From assembly GCA_029565065.1 (NCBI GenBank), contig JAKQOW010000179.1:1-49683 (forward strand): a stretch of 49,683 nucleotides of DNA. The letters run 5' to 3'. Position numbers and translations under genes: made by a program. This DNA is from Acidobacteriota bacterium. GTDB taxonomy: Bacteria; Acidobacteriota; JAAYUB01. The notes beneath the pieces were generated by a model, which saw nothing but the letters and a program-made list of their open reading frames with translations, ran no database searches and was not told where the DNA came from. How positions within the stretch are numbered: position 1 is the stretch's first letter; each line of letters opens with the position of its first letter. Of the stretch, positions 7,608 through 17,442 are shown piece after piece.

Positions 7608-8804
7608 GTGAGACGGATATTCATTGGACTGATCATGGGCCTGGCACTGATGCCGGCGGGCGTGGTTACCGCCGCGACACCCGCCAAGGGCTTCAAGCTG
7701 AGCGTGGCGGTGATGCCCCAGTACGACGACAACGTGTACTACAGCCCGAACGGCACCGAGGTCAGCACGTGGGTGTTCACCATCGCGCCGGAACTGGAGT
7801 GGAGCAAGGAGGGGGCCCGGTCGTTCTTCAACATCGGCTACCGCGGCCAGGGCGACCTCTACCTGGACACCGAGTCCGAAATTCCCGGCCAGGAACTGGA
7901 CAGCTCCGATATCTACAACAACTATCTCAAGTTCAACTTCGGCTACCGGCTCAGCGACCACGTGCTGTTCCGCCTGCGGGATAACCTGGACAACACGAAC
8001 CGCCCCGATTTCCGCCTCGTGGACGAGATGGTGTACGGACGGTTCATCCAGAACGACCTGCTGGCGGACCTGGTTTTCAAGACCACCGATCATGTGGAGC
8101 TTTCCGTGGGCTACGGCAACACCGTCATCGATTACTACCGCGACGATGACAGCGTCGATCACGATTTCATCAACTCCCAGGGGCACCAGTTCAATGCGGG
8201 GTTGTACTACCACTTCAACACCCGCACCAAGGCCGGTTTCATCTACCGGTACTATGACCGCAACTTCCCCGACGCGGATTACATGGATTACACCGACAAC
8301 ACCTTCGGCGGCGTCATCGAACGGCAGTTTTCCGACGCCTGGAGCCTGAATGGCGAAATCGGCGCCCAGGACCGCGACGTCGATGGCGGCACCTGGAGCA
8401 GCGGCACCAACCTGTACTACAACTTCGGCGTCCAGATGCAGCGCGAGCGCTCCAGCCTGAACGTGACCGTGGGCCGGGAACGCAGCCAGGCGCCCAACTA
8501 CAGTGCGGACTTCTATACGGATTACTACCTGCAGGGCCGGGGCAACTGGCTGATGACCGCCCGGGACAACCTGTTCCTGGAGTTCGGCCTGCGCTGGAAC
8601 GATTTTGAGGTCCTGTCCGCCGATGACCTGGCCGATGACCGCGAGGACGATTACCAGTTCATCGGCGTCGGCTATGCCCGCGAGATGCAGGACCGCTGGT
8701 TCATCGAATCCCACTACCGGTTCATGAACCGCGGCTCCAACAATGCCGATTACGAGTTCGGCAAGAACGTATTCTCGGTGGGTGTCCGGTACGTGATCTT
8801 CTAG
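7608..8804 (+). CDS. Outer-membrane beta-barrel protein of the polysaccharide locus
   Basis: A protein of 398 residues. The GTG at 7608 is preferred over the ATG at 7569 because GGAGG lies 8 nt upstream of it and because it directly begins a signal peptide (RRIFIGLIMGLALMPAG). The mature chain alternates short polar turns with aromatic-rich strands (NYLKFNFGYRLSDHVLFRL, VGVRYVIF at the very end). The terminal aromatic residue is typical of outer-membrane barrels. Such barrels, often called EpsM- or EpsL-like, accompany Wza-type exporters and may help polymer pass the outer membrane. Locus order supports that role, but which barrel family it belongs to is uncertain. Confidence 0.75.
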   Translation: MRRIFIGLIMGLALMPAGVVTAATPAKGFKLSVAVMPQYDDNVYYSPNGTEVSTWVFTIAPELEWSKEGARSFFNIGYRGQGDLYLDTESEIPGQELDSSDIYNNYLKFNFGYRLSDHVLFRLRDNLDNTNRPDFRLVDEMVYGRFIQNDLLADLVFKTTDHVELSVGYGNTVIDYYRDDDSVDHDFINSQGHQFNAGLYYHFNTRTKAGFIYRYYDRNFPDADYMDYTDNTFGGVIERQFSDAWSLNGEIGAQDRDVDGGTWSSGTNLYYNFGVQMQRERSSLNVTVGRERSQAPNYSADFYTDYYLQGRGNWLMTARDNLFLEFGLRWNDFEVLSADDLADDREDDYQFIGVGYAREMQDRWFIESHYRFMNRGSNNADYEFGKNVFSVGVRYVIF

Positions 8805-8870
8805 GCGCCGGGCGGACGGCCCGGAACCCCGCCGGGTGCCGCCGCGCCCGCTGTCACCAGCGGTGGATGT

Positions 8871-9746
8871 ATGGTCACATTATTTCCACGTTCGTATCGA
8901 GCCGTTGCGGCCGCCGGTTGTGCGCTGGCGTGGATCGTCACGGCGGTCTGGGCAGGTGCGGCCGAAACGTATCATCTCGGGATCGGCGACGTGCTGAAAA
9001 TCGAGGTGGTGGGTGAAGCCGATCTGACCGGGGTGTTCCCCGTCAGCCCGCGCGGCACGGTCACCCTGAAGCTGGCCGGCGAGATTGAAGTGGGGGGGCT
9101 GACCCTCACTGAAGCCCGGGACAAACTCCGGGCGGTGCTTGAGCGGGACTACCTGCTGAATCCCACGGTCAAGGTCGAGATCCAGGAGTACAAGAGCAAA
9201 AAGATCCTGGTGCTGGGCGAGGTGCGCAAGCCCGGCGAATATTTCCTCCGGCAGGATGCGACCAACATCCTGGAAGTCCTGTCGCTCGTCGGCGGGATGA
9301 CCGAAAACGCCGCGTCGGACGCCATCCTGTTCCGGCGGGCCGCCGAGCCCGCGGCCGATGGCGAGGGGCGCACGAAATTCACGATCAGCCTCCAGGACGT
9401 GCTCAGCGGCCGGCAGGATCCGGACGCTCTGCCCATCCTGCCCGACGACATCATCAACGTGCCGTCCCGTAAATCCGACACACAGTCCTACCAGGTCTAC
9501 ATCGAGGGGAAGGTGAAATCACCGGGGGCGTATGACTTCCGGCCGGGCATGACCGTGTACGAGCTGTGCCTGATGGCCGGCGGCTTCCTGCCGTTCGCGG
9601 CGGAGAACCGCGCCGAGGTGATCCGGCTGGACGGTGAGACGGTCACGCGGCTCAAGATCAACATCAAAAAAATCAAGAAAGGCGAGATCCATGATGTCCC
9701 CCTCGTCCCGGGGGACAAGGTCATTGTCCCGGAAAGCTGGTTCTGA
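8871..9746 (+). CDS. Wza-type polysaccharide export protein (Poly_export / SLBB)
   Basis: A protein of 291 residues with a signal peptide (about 1-30). A polysaccharide-export domain begins YHLGIGDVLKIEV (about 34-110). Two SLBB-like units follow (ILVLGEVRKPGEYFL near 115 and VYIEGKVKSPGAYDF near 210). The protein ends at LVPGDKVIVPESWF without the long C-terminal alpha-barrel helix of E. coli Wza. An outer-membrane or periplasmic conduit for polysaccharide is the expected role. A Cys near residue 17 is a poor lipobox, so lipidation is uncertain. It is followed after 12 nt by the ligase/TPR gene. Confidence 0.88.
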   Translation: MVTLFPRSYRAVAAAGCALAWIVTAVWAGAAETYHLGIGDVLKIEVVGEADLTGVFPVSPRGTVTLKLAGEIEVGGLTLTEARDKLRAVLERDYLLNPTVKVEIQEYKSKKILVLGEVRKPGEYFLRQDATNILEVLSLVGGMTENAASDAILFRRAAEPAADGEGRTKFTISLQDVLSGRQDPDALPILPDDIINVPSRKSDTQSYQVYIEGKVKSPGAYDFRPGMTVYELCLMAGGFLPFAAENRAEVIRLDGETVTRLKINIKKIKKGEIHDVPLVPGDKVIVPESWF

Positions 9747-9758
9747 GCGGTTCGCGGC

Positions 9759-12539
9759 ATGAAACGGCACTGGCGCTCCACCGCGGCACGGGGAACTGCG
9801 TTGGCCGTGCTGCTGACGGCGCCGCTGTACTTCGGCGGCGTGACCCCGGGCTACACCCTGCTGGCGGCGGGCCTGCTGGCGGCAGCCGCTGCCCTGGCGT
9901 TCGCGCCCGTTGGAAGGGCGGTGGAGGCGGCGTGCCCGCGACGCCTGGCGCTGGCCGTCTGCCTGGCCGTCGGGGCGCTCGCGGCCGCCGGATTGTTCAG
10001 CGAGTACCGGCGGATGTCGCTGGAGAGCTTCCTTTACTGGTCGGGCCTGGGGCTGGTCTTCTTCCTGAGCGCGGCCCTGTTCAACGACCTGAAGCGGTGG
10101 CGCGGGCTGGCCGTCGGCCTGGTGACGCTGGCTGCCGCCGTCGCCCTGTGGGGCCTGTTGAACTGGCTGCTCGACGTGCGCCAGGTGTGGGGCGAGGCGG
10201 TGGGGCTTGATCGAGGGGGTGCGCACGGCACCTTCATCAACCGCAACCATTTCGCCGGCTATCTCACGCTGCTCTTCCCGTTCGGGCTGGTCCTGTTCCT
10301 GCGCGCCCGGTCGCTGTCCGGGAAGATCGCGCTGGCGGTGGCCAACTGCCTGATCGCGGCGGGCGTGGCCTTCTCCCTGTCACGCGGCGCCTGGCTGGGA
10401 TTGCTCGCCTCGGTGGGGGTGATGGGATTGCTGCGGCTGGATCAACGGTCCCGCCGCGGCCGGGTGTTCTGGCTGGGCGTACTGCTCTTTGTGATCATCG
10501 GCGGCGTGCTGATTCAGCTGGGCCTGGAACCGCTGGATTGGCGGCTGGGCCAGTCGTCCACCGAAGCCCAGCTGGCCAGCATCGGCGGCCGGATGGTGAT
10601 TTGGCGGTCGGCGGCGGCCATGTTCCTGGCTCACCCCGTTCTGGGTTGCGGACCGGGCACTTTCGGGTGGATGTTCCCCATGTACCGCGCGCCCGGAGCC
10701 AACAGCCAGGCCTGGTTCGCGCACAGCGACTACCTGCAGGTTTTGGCGGAAGCCGGGTTGGTAGGCGCCGCGGCGGTCATCGGCCTCGTCGCGGTGCTGG
10801 CCGGACTGCTGCTGTCCGGCATGCGCGCGTCCCGCCGGCCGGTCAAGCAGAGCCTGTTTCTGGCCACCCAGGGGGCGTTCGTCGCTGTCCTGGTTGAGGT
10901 CTCGTTCGATTTCCACATGCACATCCTGGCCTGCGCCTATACGCTGGCGGCGCTGCTGGGCGCCGCCGTGGCCAACCGGTCGGGCGAGACGGTCCGGCTT
11001 CATGCGGTCTGCTTCGCGCCGGTCCTGCTCCTGCTGCCCGCGGCTGCCTGGCTCGGGCTGGCCAATCTGAAGCTGGAGGAGAGCCGCCTGCTGGCCGTGC
11101 TGGAGCGGGAGACGCCGTCGGTGGAGGCCCTCGCCGTCGCGCGGCGCGTGGATCCGGACAACGCCGAGGCGCATTTCGAATGGGGCGAGCGCTGGGCGCT
11201 GCGCGCGCGGTTCGGGTTGAACCGCAGCCGCGCCTTCGAGCCGGCGTGGCAGGGCTACCTGGAGGCCCTCCGCGCGTTTCCGCTCGACGGACGCGCCTGG
11301 CTCCGGGCCGGGATGCTGGCGGAGGCCGCGGCCGGACTGCACCGCGCGCCGCTCGGCGGCGCCGAGATGGCGCCGGTGCTGGAACGCCTGGCGGACATGG
11401 AACGGCGGTGGGATCCGCGCCGAGGCGGCGACCTGGATCCGTGGCGCTACTACCGGCGGGCCCTGGAGCTGGATCCGAACAACCCGTATTATCACGACAT
11501 CGCCGCAATCCATTTCCTGCGCCGCGGCGACCGCGCTGCGGCCGAGCGGCACGTGGAGCGCGCCGTAGCCCTGTTGCCGGATCTCGGTTACCACCAGCCG
11601 CTCCGGCCGTTCTTCGGCGAGGCGGCCTTCCGGGAGCTGGCCCGGCGCGGCTTGCGGTCCGCCCTGCAATGGACGTCCGATCCTGCCGGGATCCATCTGA
11701 CGCTGGGGCTCTGGGCGCTCGACTCAGGACGGCCGGGCGAGGCCGCCGGCCACCTCGAGATGCTGAAACGTCGCGGCCCGGCCGACGATCCGCGCCTGAC
11801 CGCTTTGGCGGCCGGCGTGGCTGTCGGACAGCACCGCGATGCCGAGGCGGTGGCGCTCTGGCTGGCGTACGGCGATGCGCAGGCGTGGTCGGCGGGCGCC
11901 GCCAACCAGGCCTATGCGTTTTTCGACCGGCCGGAACGGGCGGCCGCCCGGGAGCGGTTCGTGGCCGCTCTGGCCGGCCGGTCCGGCGCGTATCCCCGCG
12001 TGGCGCTGCTCACCGCGCGGGCCGCGGAGGCGCGCGGCGATGTGACCGGCGCCATCCAGGCGCTGGAAGCGTACGGGCGCCGGTTCCCGGACGACGCCGA
12101 TGCGTTGAACCGACTCTACCGGCTGTACACCCGCAACGGTGACCGCGTTCGGGCCGAGGAGGCGCTGCGCCGGGTCATCCGGCTCCGGCCGGAGGAACCG
12201 AATCTGTACCTGGAACTGGGCCGTGTGCTGGTGGCGCAGGATCTCGCGGAGCAGGCGGTCCCCGAGCTGGAGATGGCGGTGCGGCAATTTCCCGACAACG
12301 CCGCGTTGCTCGAATATCTGGCGCTCCTCTACGAGCGGAAGGGCCGCTTCACGCTGGCCGCGGGCGTGTACCAGCGACTGGCCGGCCTCCGGCCGTCCGA
12401 CCGGGCGCTTCAGCTCAGGATCTGCCGCAGTTATCTGTTGGCCGGCGACCGGGACAGGGCCCGGCAGTGCTACACGGCATTGCTGGCGGCGGAACCGGGC
12501 AACGAAGCGGCCCGGCGGGAGCTGGATGCGTTGCGATAG
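9759..12539 (+). CDS. O-antigen ligase-type membrane protein fused to a TPR region
   Basis: A protein of 926 residues. The first about 440 residues form a multi-pass membrane domain with Wzy_C/WaaL-like features: HGTFINRNHFAGY (156-168), SLSRGAWLG (206-214), GCGPGTFGWMFP (296-307) and the loop AHSDYLQVLAEAGLVG (321-336). From about 455 to the end there are tetratricopeptide repeats (for example YYRRALELDPNNPYYHDIA). WaaL and Wzy proteins join or polymerise lipid-linked glycans at the periplasmic face; the large TPR part probably faces the periplasm and docks partners. Whether it acts as polymerase or ligase cannot be told. It converges on the tyrosine-kinase gene with 24 nt between the stops. 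Confidence 0.85.
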   Translation: MKRHWRSTAARGTALAVLLTAPLYFGGVTPGYTLLAAGLLAAAAALAFAPVGRAVEAACPRRLALAVCLAVGALAAAGLFSEYRRMSLESFLYWSGLGLVFFLSAALFNDLKRWRGLAVGLVTLAAAVALWGLLNWLLDVRQVWGEAVGLDRGGAHGTFINRNHFAGYLTLLFPFGLVLFLRARSLSGKIALAVANCLIAAGVAFSLSRGAWLGLLASVGVMGLLRLDQRSRRGRVFWLGVLLFVIIGGVLIQLGLEPLDWRLGQSSTEAQLASIGGRMVIWRSAAAMFLAHPVLGCGPGTFGWMFPMYRAPGANSQAWFAHSDYLQVLAEAGLVGAAAVIGLVAVLAGLLLSGMRASRRPVKQSLFLATQGAFVAVLVEVSFDFHMHILACAYTLAALLGAAVANRSGETVRLHAVCFAPVLLLLPAAAWLGLANLKLEESRLLAVLERETPSVEALAVARRVDPDNAEAHFEWGERWALRARFGLNRSRAFEPAWQGYLEALRAFPLDGRAWLRAGMLAEAAAGLHRAPLGGAEMAPVLERLADMERRWDPRRGGDLDPWRYYRRALELDPNNPYYHDIAAIHFLRRGDRAAAERHVERAVALLPDLGYHQPLRPFFGEAAFRELARRGLRSALQWTSDPAGIHLTLGLWALDSGRPGEAAGHLEMLKRRGPADDPRLTALAAGVAVGQHRDAEAVALWLAYGDAQAWSAGAANQAYAFFDRPERAAARERFVAALAGRSGAYPRVALLTARAAEARGDVTGAIQALEAYGRRFPDDADALNRLYRLYTRNGDRVRAEEALRRVIRLRPEEPNLYLELGRVLVAQDLAEQAVPELEMAVRQFPDNAALLEYLALLYERKGRFTLAAGVYQRLAGLRPSDRALQLRICRSYLLAGDRDRARQCYTALLAAEPGNEAARRELDALR

Positions 12540-12563
12540 GCCGCGCGCGGAGGGGGCGGCGGC

Positions 12564-15245
12564 TCAGCTTTCGTCGGTCCGGCGGTAGTAGTCGCTATAG
12601 TAGTAGTATTCGTCCACGTACGATTCCCGCCGGATGTTGACTCCGTTGAGCACCACGCCGAAGATCTTGCCGCTGTTGGCGCGGAGTCGTTCCACCGTGC
12701 TCTGGATCAGCTTGCGGGGCAGCTTGCCGTAGCGGACGACGTACACGATCCCGTCCACGTGGGGCGACAGGGTGTTCGAGTCGCTGACCATGGCCGACGG
12801 CGGCGAGTCGATGACGACGGTGTGGAAATGCTTGCGCAGCATGTCCAGCATGCTGAAGAGTCGCTCCGAGGCGAGGATCTCGTCGGGCTCGGGGGAGCGG
12901 GAACCGGCGGTCAACACGTATAGCCCGTCGGCGGGGCCTTTCACGATGCCGTAGCGATCGTGGAATTTCGCCACGCTGCCGATGGGCACCGCCAGGTCGT
13001 CCGCCAGCGATTTTTCCGCCTCCAGCCGCTGGAGGATCTCGGGATGGAAGAAGAGGTCCTCCCGTTCCTCGAAGCGGTACGTGCCGGCGGTGGCGGGGAG
13101 CAGGCGGTGGAAGGTGGCGGTGAACTGGTGCCGGAGCGCTTCGATCACCGGTTCCAGTTCCACGGCGCCGATGTCGTACAGATACTCGCCCAACCGCTGG
13201 CGGCGCCGCGCCGCCTCCTGGAGGGCGTCGGCCAGCCGCGCCTCGGGGAAGCCGAATTTGTTGACCAGGAGGCGACCGAGGCGGTCGTGTTCCTCGCGCT
13301 GCGATGAGCTCACCAGGGCGATCCGCCCCTTGACCAGGACGATCTCGTAACGGCCGTCGGGTGTCTCGATGGTGAGGCAGCCGCTGTGGCCGAGATGAAT
13401 CAACAGGTAGATCAGATCGCTCAGCGGGATGCTGTCGAGTGAGCCGCTGAGCGGGATACAGGTGAACGGATCCACCATCAGGTCGGTGAATCCCTGGCGG
13501 TTTTCGACCCCGAGGGCCGCGTGCACCTTGGGCCGGCGCAGGTCCAGATCCACGAGGAGCACGTCCTTGCCTTCACGGGCGAAGGAGAGCGCCAGGTTGA
13601 CGGCGGTGGTGGTCTTCCCCTCTCCGGAGCCGGTGCTGGTGATCATCATCAGCGTGTGCCTTCGGTTCAGCGTGGCGATGGTCAGGTTGGTCTTGAGGAA
13701 CCGGAATGCTTCCTGGAACGTGCCGGGAATCGACGGCTCGGTGACGAGGGGGACAGCGGCGCCCGCCAGCTCCTTGTCGTTGAGCTGGCCGATCATGGCG
13801 ATGGTGGGCAGCTTGAGCAGGTGCTTGATCTGGTCGGTATTCCGCAGCGTCTGGTCCAGGTATTCCAGGCCGAACGCCAGCCCGACGCCGGTCAGCAGCC
13901 CCAGCAGCAGGCCCAGCAGCAGGTTGACGCCCTTGCGGGGGGAGATCGGATCCACCGGCCGGACGGGTTGTTCGACGACCTGGATCGAGCTCTCGCGGGA
14001 CGACTTGGTGATGTCCAGCTCCTTGATCTTGTTCAGCAGCGTCTCATAGAGCGTCTTGTTCGAGTCGAGCTCATCCTTGAACTTCTTGTACTGCAGGGCC
14101 ACCGACGAATCCTGGATGGCGATGGACTCGTTCTCGCGGATGGCCCGGGCCAACTCGTTTTCCTTGGCGATCAGGGCGTCACGCTCGGCGCGCTTGCTCC
14201 GAAGGTAGGTGTCGAGCTCGCCGCGGAACTTGGCCACCAGCGTCTGCAGCATGCTCTCTTTCTTTGTCACCTCCGGGTGCTGCGGCCGGTAGCGTTTCTG
14301 CAGGTCCTGCAGTTGGAACTGGACGTTCAGAATCTCCAATTTGAGCTGGTTCAAAGCGGCGTTCTTGTCCAGCAGGGGCGCTTGCAGCAGGCGGGCGAGA
14401 TCGCTCTCCTGGGAGACGCCCTGCAGGGTTTCCAGGTCCGCCTCCACCTCGGCCCGGCGGATCTTCGTGTCGGTGTAATTGAGCTTCAGGTCGGACAGCC
14501 CCTCCAGGGTGATTTCCTTCTTCTCCTGGAGGGATGAGATGCCGGCGCGCTGGATGAAGGCCAGGTAGTCCTCTTCCGACTCGCGCAGCGTTTTCTTCAG
14601 CGTGACCAGCTGGTCGGTATAGATGTTCATCATCCGGCGGATTTCGTCGAAACGGGTCTCGAGAATGAAATCCTCATAGGCCTTGGCGATGGTGTTCGCG
14701 GCCAGATAGGCAGTCGCCGGATTCGAATGCTTGACGGTGATGTCGGCCAGGTTGGTGTCCTTGACCGGTTCGATGGTGACGCCCGCGCACAGCGAGGCCA
14801 CCATGGCGTCGAACTCCTGCTGGCTGTGCGAGCCGGCGGGCGCCGCCGTCTCGGGCTGCGTCAGGCCGAAGAACTGGGTGAGACCGGAGAAGAAACGGGC
14901 GGTGCCGGAGGAGCGTTCGCCCGGCGGTGCAGCCTGCTCCATGATCCGGGCCTTGCGCACCACCCGCTCGAGGATGGCGGGGCTGCGCAGGATCTCGAAC
15001 TGGGTGTTCAGGTCGCGTTCCTTCGTCCACCAGTCGGAAACGTAGGCGTATTGGGTGAGCAGCACCTGGGGCACCGAGCGGACCTCGATCCGGACGGTGG
15101 CGCTGTAGATGGGCGTCCGCGACTCGTTGAAGATGAGGGCCAGAAACGTCCCGGCCAGGACGCAGGCCAGGATCAGCAGGCGGTTTTTCTTGACGAGGGT
15201 TAGGTATTCCTGAATGTCGAAGGATTCGGTTTTCAGTTCGTCCAT
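12564..15245 (-). CDS. Wzc-type polysaccharide co-polymerase/tyrosine kinase with DUF4388-like insertion
   Basis: A protein of 893 residues from the ATG at 15245 (GGAG 6 nt upstream; a GTG one codon earlier is possible). Order: TM1 at about 24-41, a Wzz domain, a coiled-coil region, a GNVR-like segment, TM2 at about 437-462, then a bacterial tyrosine-kinase domain with Walker A GSGEGKTTT (Lys near 544), Walker A' VLLVDLDLRRP (about 563) and Walker B TVVIDSP (about 808). The C-terminal Tyr cluster is VDEYYYYSDYY. Between A' and the strand GLYVLTAG (about 774) sits a segment of about 175 residues beginning SGSLDSIPLSDLIYLL. It resembles DUF4388/PATAN, with an MshEN-like helical stretch (LGEYLYDIGAVE). 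Expected to control polymer length and export by autophosphorylation. Confidence 0.9.
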   Translation of the reverse strand: MDELKTESFDIQEYLTLVKKNRLLILACVLAGTFLALIFNESRTPIYSATVRIEVRSVPQVLLTQYAYVSDWWTKERDLNTQFEILRSPAILERVVRKARIMEQAAPPGERSSGTARFFSGLTQFFGLTQPETAAPAGSHSQQEFDAMVASLCAGVTIEPVKDTNLADITVKHSNPATAYLAANTIAKAYEDFILETRFDEIRRMMNIYTDQLVTLKKTLRESEEDYLAFIQRAGISSLQEKKEITLEGLSDLKLNYTDTKIRRAEVEADLETLQGVSQESDLARLLQAPLLDKNAALNQLKLEILNVQFQLQDLQKRYRPQHPEVTKKESMLQTLVAKFRGELDTYLRSKRAERDALIAKENELARAIRENESIAIQDSSVALQYKKFKDELDSNKTLYETLLNKIKELDITKSSRESSIQVVEQPVRPVDPISPRKGVNLLLGLLLGLLTGVGLAFGLEYLDQTLRNTDQIKHLLKLPTIAMIGQLNDKELAGAAVPLVTEPSIPGTFQEAFRFLKTNLTIATLNRRHTLMMITSTGSGEGKTTTAVNLALSFAREGKDVLLVDLDLRRPKVHAALGVENRQGFTDLMVDPFTCIPLSGSLDSIPLSDLIYLLIHLGHSGCLTIETPDGRYEIVLVKGRIALVSSSQREEHDRLGRLLVNKFGFPEARLADALQEAARRRQRLGEYLYDIGAVELEPVIEALRHQFTATFHRLLPATAGTYRFEEREDLFFHPEILQRLEAEKSLADDLAVPIGSVAKFHDRYGIVKGPADGLYVLTAGSRSPEPDEILASERLFSMLDMLRKHFHTVVIDSPPSAMVSDSNTLSPHVDGIVYVVRYGKLPRKLIQSTVERLRANSGKIFGVVLNGVNIRRESYVDEYYYYSDYYRRTDES

Positions 15246-15263
15246 CACGGCTCCAGATGCATG

Positions 15264-15292
15264 GATATATCACAGGAATCAAGTATTTGCAA
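15264..15292 (-). promoter_or_regulatory. Candidate promoter of the tyrosine-kinase gene
   Basis: Minus-strand TTGCAA (15292-15287), a 17-nt spacer ending in TGA (extended -10) and TATATC (15269-15264). The leader would be only about 10-12 nt, which keeps confidence moderate. Confidence 0.45.
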
Positions 15293-15297
15293 TGTGT

Positions 15298-15334
15298 TAG
15301 AATGAGCCGTCGCCGCTCCGTCGACGGAACGGCG
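15298..15334 (+). promoter_or_regulatory. uvrB leader: TAGAAT box and 24-nt imperfect palindrome
   Basis: TAGAAT (15298-15303) is a possible -10 for uvrB without a good -35. Downstream, CGCCG (15311-15315), CCGTCGACGG (15318-15327) and CGGCG (15330-15334) form a dyad abutting the ribosome-binding site GGGAGGGG. It might be an operator or translation-modulating hairpin. I see no recognisable LexA box. Confidence 0.4.
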
Positions 15335-15344
15335 GGAGGGGAGC

Positions 15345-17405
15345 ATGGCGGAAGAAGGATTGAATTATCGCGGCATCGCCTACTCCCGGCAGGTGGGACG
15401 GGATCGGCCGTTCCGGCTGGAGGCGCGCTTCCAGCCGCAGGGCGACCAGGAGCAGGCGTTCCAGAAGCTGACGGCCGGCCTGCGGGCGGGCGCCCGGCAC
15501 CAGGTGCTGCTGGGGGTCACCGGCAGCGGCAAGACGTACTCGATGGCCCGGGTGATCGAGGCCATGGGCCGGCCGGCGCTGGTGCTGGCCCACAACAAGA
15601 CGCTGGCCGCCCAGCTCTACCAGGAGTTCCGGCATTTCTTCCCCGACAACGCGGTGGAGTATTTCGTCAGCTACTACGACTACTACCAGCCGGAAGCCTA
15701 CATCCCGGCCACCGACACCTACATTGAGAAAGAGGTCCAGATCAACGAGGAGATCGACCGGCTGCGCCATTCGGCCACACGCAGCCTGTTCGAGCGCCGC
15801 GACTGCGTGATCGTGGCGAGTGTGAGCTGCATCTACGGTCTCGGCTCGCCCGAGGCCTACTACGGAATGGTCCTGTTCCTGGAGAAGGGGAAAACCATCC
15901 ACCGCCGCGAGCTCCTGCTCAAGCTGGTGGAGCTTCAGTACACCCGCAACGACGTGGCGCCGGAGATGGGCAATTTCCGGGCACGGGGCGACGTGATCGA
16001 CATCTACCCGCCCTACGGCGAGGGCCTGATCCGGGTGGAGCTGTTCGGCGACGAGATCGAGGCGCTGGCGATGGTGGATCCGCTGACCGGCCGGACGCTG
16101 TCGCAGCACGAGCGCCTGCCGGTCTATCCCAAGAGCCACTACGTCATCCCCCGCGCCCAGTGGGACCGGGCCGTGGCCAGCATCAAAAACGAGCTGCAGG
16201 GCTGCGAGACGCGCCTGCTCGGCGACGGGAAGCTGCTGGAGCACCAGCGCCTGCACGAGCGCACCATGTACGACCTGGAGATGATCAAGGAGCTGGGATA
16301 CTGCCGCGGCATCGAGAACTACTCGCGCCACCTCACCGCACGTCAGCCCGGCCAGCCGCCGCCGACCCTGCTGGACTACCTGCCGTCCGACCACCTCATC
16401 TTCGTCGACGAGTCGCACGTGACCATCCCCCAGGTGCGGGGCATGTACCACGGGGACCGGACCCGCAAGCTGACCCTGGTGGAGCACGGGTTCCGCCTGC
16501 CGTCGGCGCTGGACAACCGCCCGCTGAACTTCGAGGAATTCGAGAACCGCGTTCACCAGGCGGTGTACGTGTCGGCCACGCCGGGGCCCTATGAGCTCCA
16601 GCAGGCCGCCGGGCGGGTGGTGGAGCAGATCGTGCGGCCCACCGGCCTGCTCGATCCGGTCATCCACGTCCGGCCGGTGAAGGGACAGATCGACGACCTG
16701 TATGCCGAGGTCCGCCGCCGGGCCGAGGCGGGCGAGCGGACCCTCGTGACCACGCTGACGAAGAAGATGGCCGAGGATCTCACCGATTACCTCCGCGAGC
16801 TGGGCGTCCGGGTGGCCTACCTCCACTCGGAGATCGAGACGCTGGACCGGATGAAAATCCTGCGGGACCTGCGCCTCGGGGTGCACGACGTGCTGGTGGG
16901 CATCAACCTGCTGCGGGAGGGCCTGGACCTGCCCGAGGTGTCGCTGGTGGCGGTGCTGGACGCCGACAAGGAGGGCTTCCTCCGGTCCGCCACCTCGCTG
17001 ATCCAGACCATGGGCCGGGCGGCGCGCCACCTCAGCGGCACGGTCATCCTGTATGCGGACGCCGTCACCGACTCCATGGCCACGGCCATGCGGGAAACCC
17101 AGCGCCGTCGCGAGATCCAGGAGGCGTTCAACCGCGCCCACGGCATCACCCCCCAGAGCATCGTCAAGCCGCTGGACGAGGAGCTCGTGCGGGCGTGCGA
17201 GGCCGATTACGTGGATCTCGCCCGCGAGCTGCCCGCGACGAAGACCTTCCGCACGACCGATGATCTGGAACGGGAGATCGCGGCCACCCGCCAGCGGATG
17301 CTCGAAGCCGCCGGCACGCAGGAGTTCGAACGGGCGGCGGCGCTGCGCGACCGGATGCGGGAGCTGCAGGAGCTGCTGATGGCGATGCTGGGCGAGGGGG
17401 AATAG
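15345..17405 (+). CDS. uvrB: Excinuclease ABC subunit B
   Basis: A protein of 686 residues. It has the DNA-dependent ATPase motif GVTGSGKT (57-64), the beta-hairpin region [12 protein letters not shown], the DESH Walker B, helicase motifs IV-VI ([29 protein letters not shown]) and a C-terminal UVR motif (about 645-680). UvrB receives damaged DNA from UvrA, verifies the lesion and recruits UvrC for incision. The N-terminus has about 20 residues before the usual start of the family, with GDQE where GDQP is common. A strong Shine-Dalgarno supports the start. Monocistronic in this window, divergent from the tyrosine kinase. Confidence 0.97.
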   Translation: MAEEGLNYRGIAYSRQVGRDRPFRLEARFQPQGDQEQAFQKLTAGLRAGARHQVLLGVTGSGKTYSMARVIEAMGRPALVLAHNKTLAAQLYQEFRHFFPDNAVEYFVSYYDYYQPEAYIPATDTYIEKEVQINEEIDRLRHSATRSLFERRDCVIVASVSCIYGLGSPEAYYGMVLFLEKGKTIHRRELLLKLVELQYTRNDVAPEMGNFRARGDVIDIYPPYGEGLIRVELFGDEIEALAMVDPLTGRTLSQHERLPVYPKSHYVIPRAQWDRAVASIKNELQGCETRLLGDGKLLEHQRLHERTMYDLEMIKELGYCRGIENYSRHLTARQPGQPPPTLLDYLPSDHLIFVDESHVTIPQVRGMYHGDRTRKLTLVEHGFRLPSALDNRPLNFEEFENRVHQAVYVSATPGPYELQQAAGRVVEQIVRPTGLLDPVIHVRPVKGQIDDLYAEVRRRAEAGERTLVTTLTKKMAEDLTDYLRELGVRVAYLHSEIETLDRMKILRDLRLGVHDVLVGINLLREGLDLPEVSLVAVLDADKEGFLRSATSLIQTMGRAARHLSGTVILYADAVTDSMATAMRETQRRREIQEAFNRAHGITPQSIVKPLDEELVRACEADYVDLARELPATKTFRTTDDLEREIAATRQRMLEAAGTQEFERAAALRDRMRELQELLMAMLGEGE

Positions 17406-17432
17406 GGGGCGGCCCGTTCGGGCGCCGCCCCC
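17405..17432. terminator. GC-rich hairpin between uvrB and the M16 pair
   Basis: Arms GGGGGCGGC (17405-17413) and GCCGCCCCC (17424-17432) overlap the uvrB stop and separate two convergent genes. There is no T-run, so rho-independent action is only likely, not certain. Confidence 0.5.
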
Positions 17433-17442
17433 CGTTGATCGA

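Noticed and set aside
15249..15344. LexA box upstream of uvrB
   Set aside because: No match to common SOS boxes; the palindrome present has a different sequence.
15297..17141. Long minus-strand frame opposite uvrB
   Set aside because: A shadow of a GC-rich gene; composition is His/Arg/Gln-rich and uvrB on the other strand is unmistakable.
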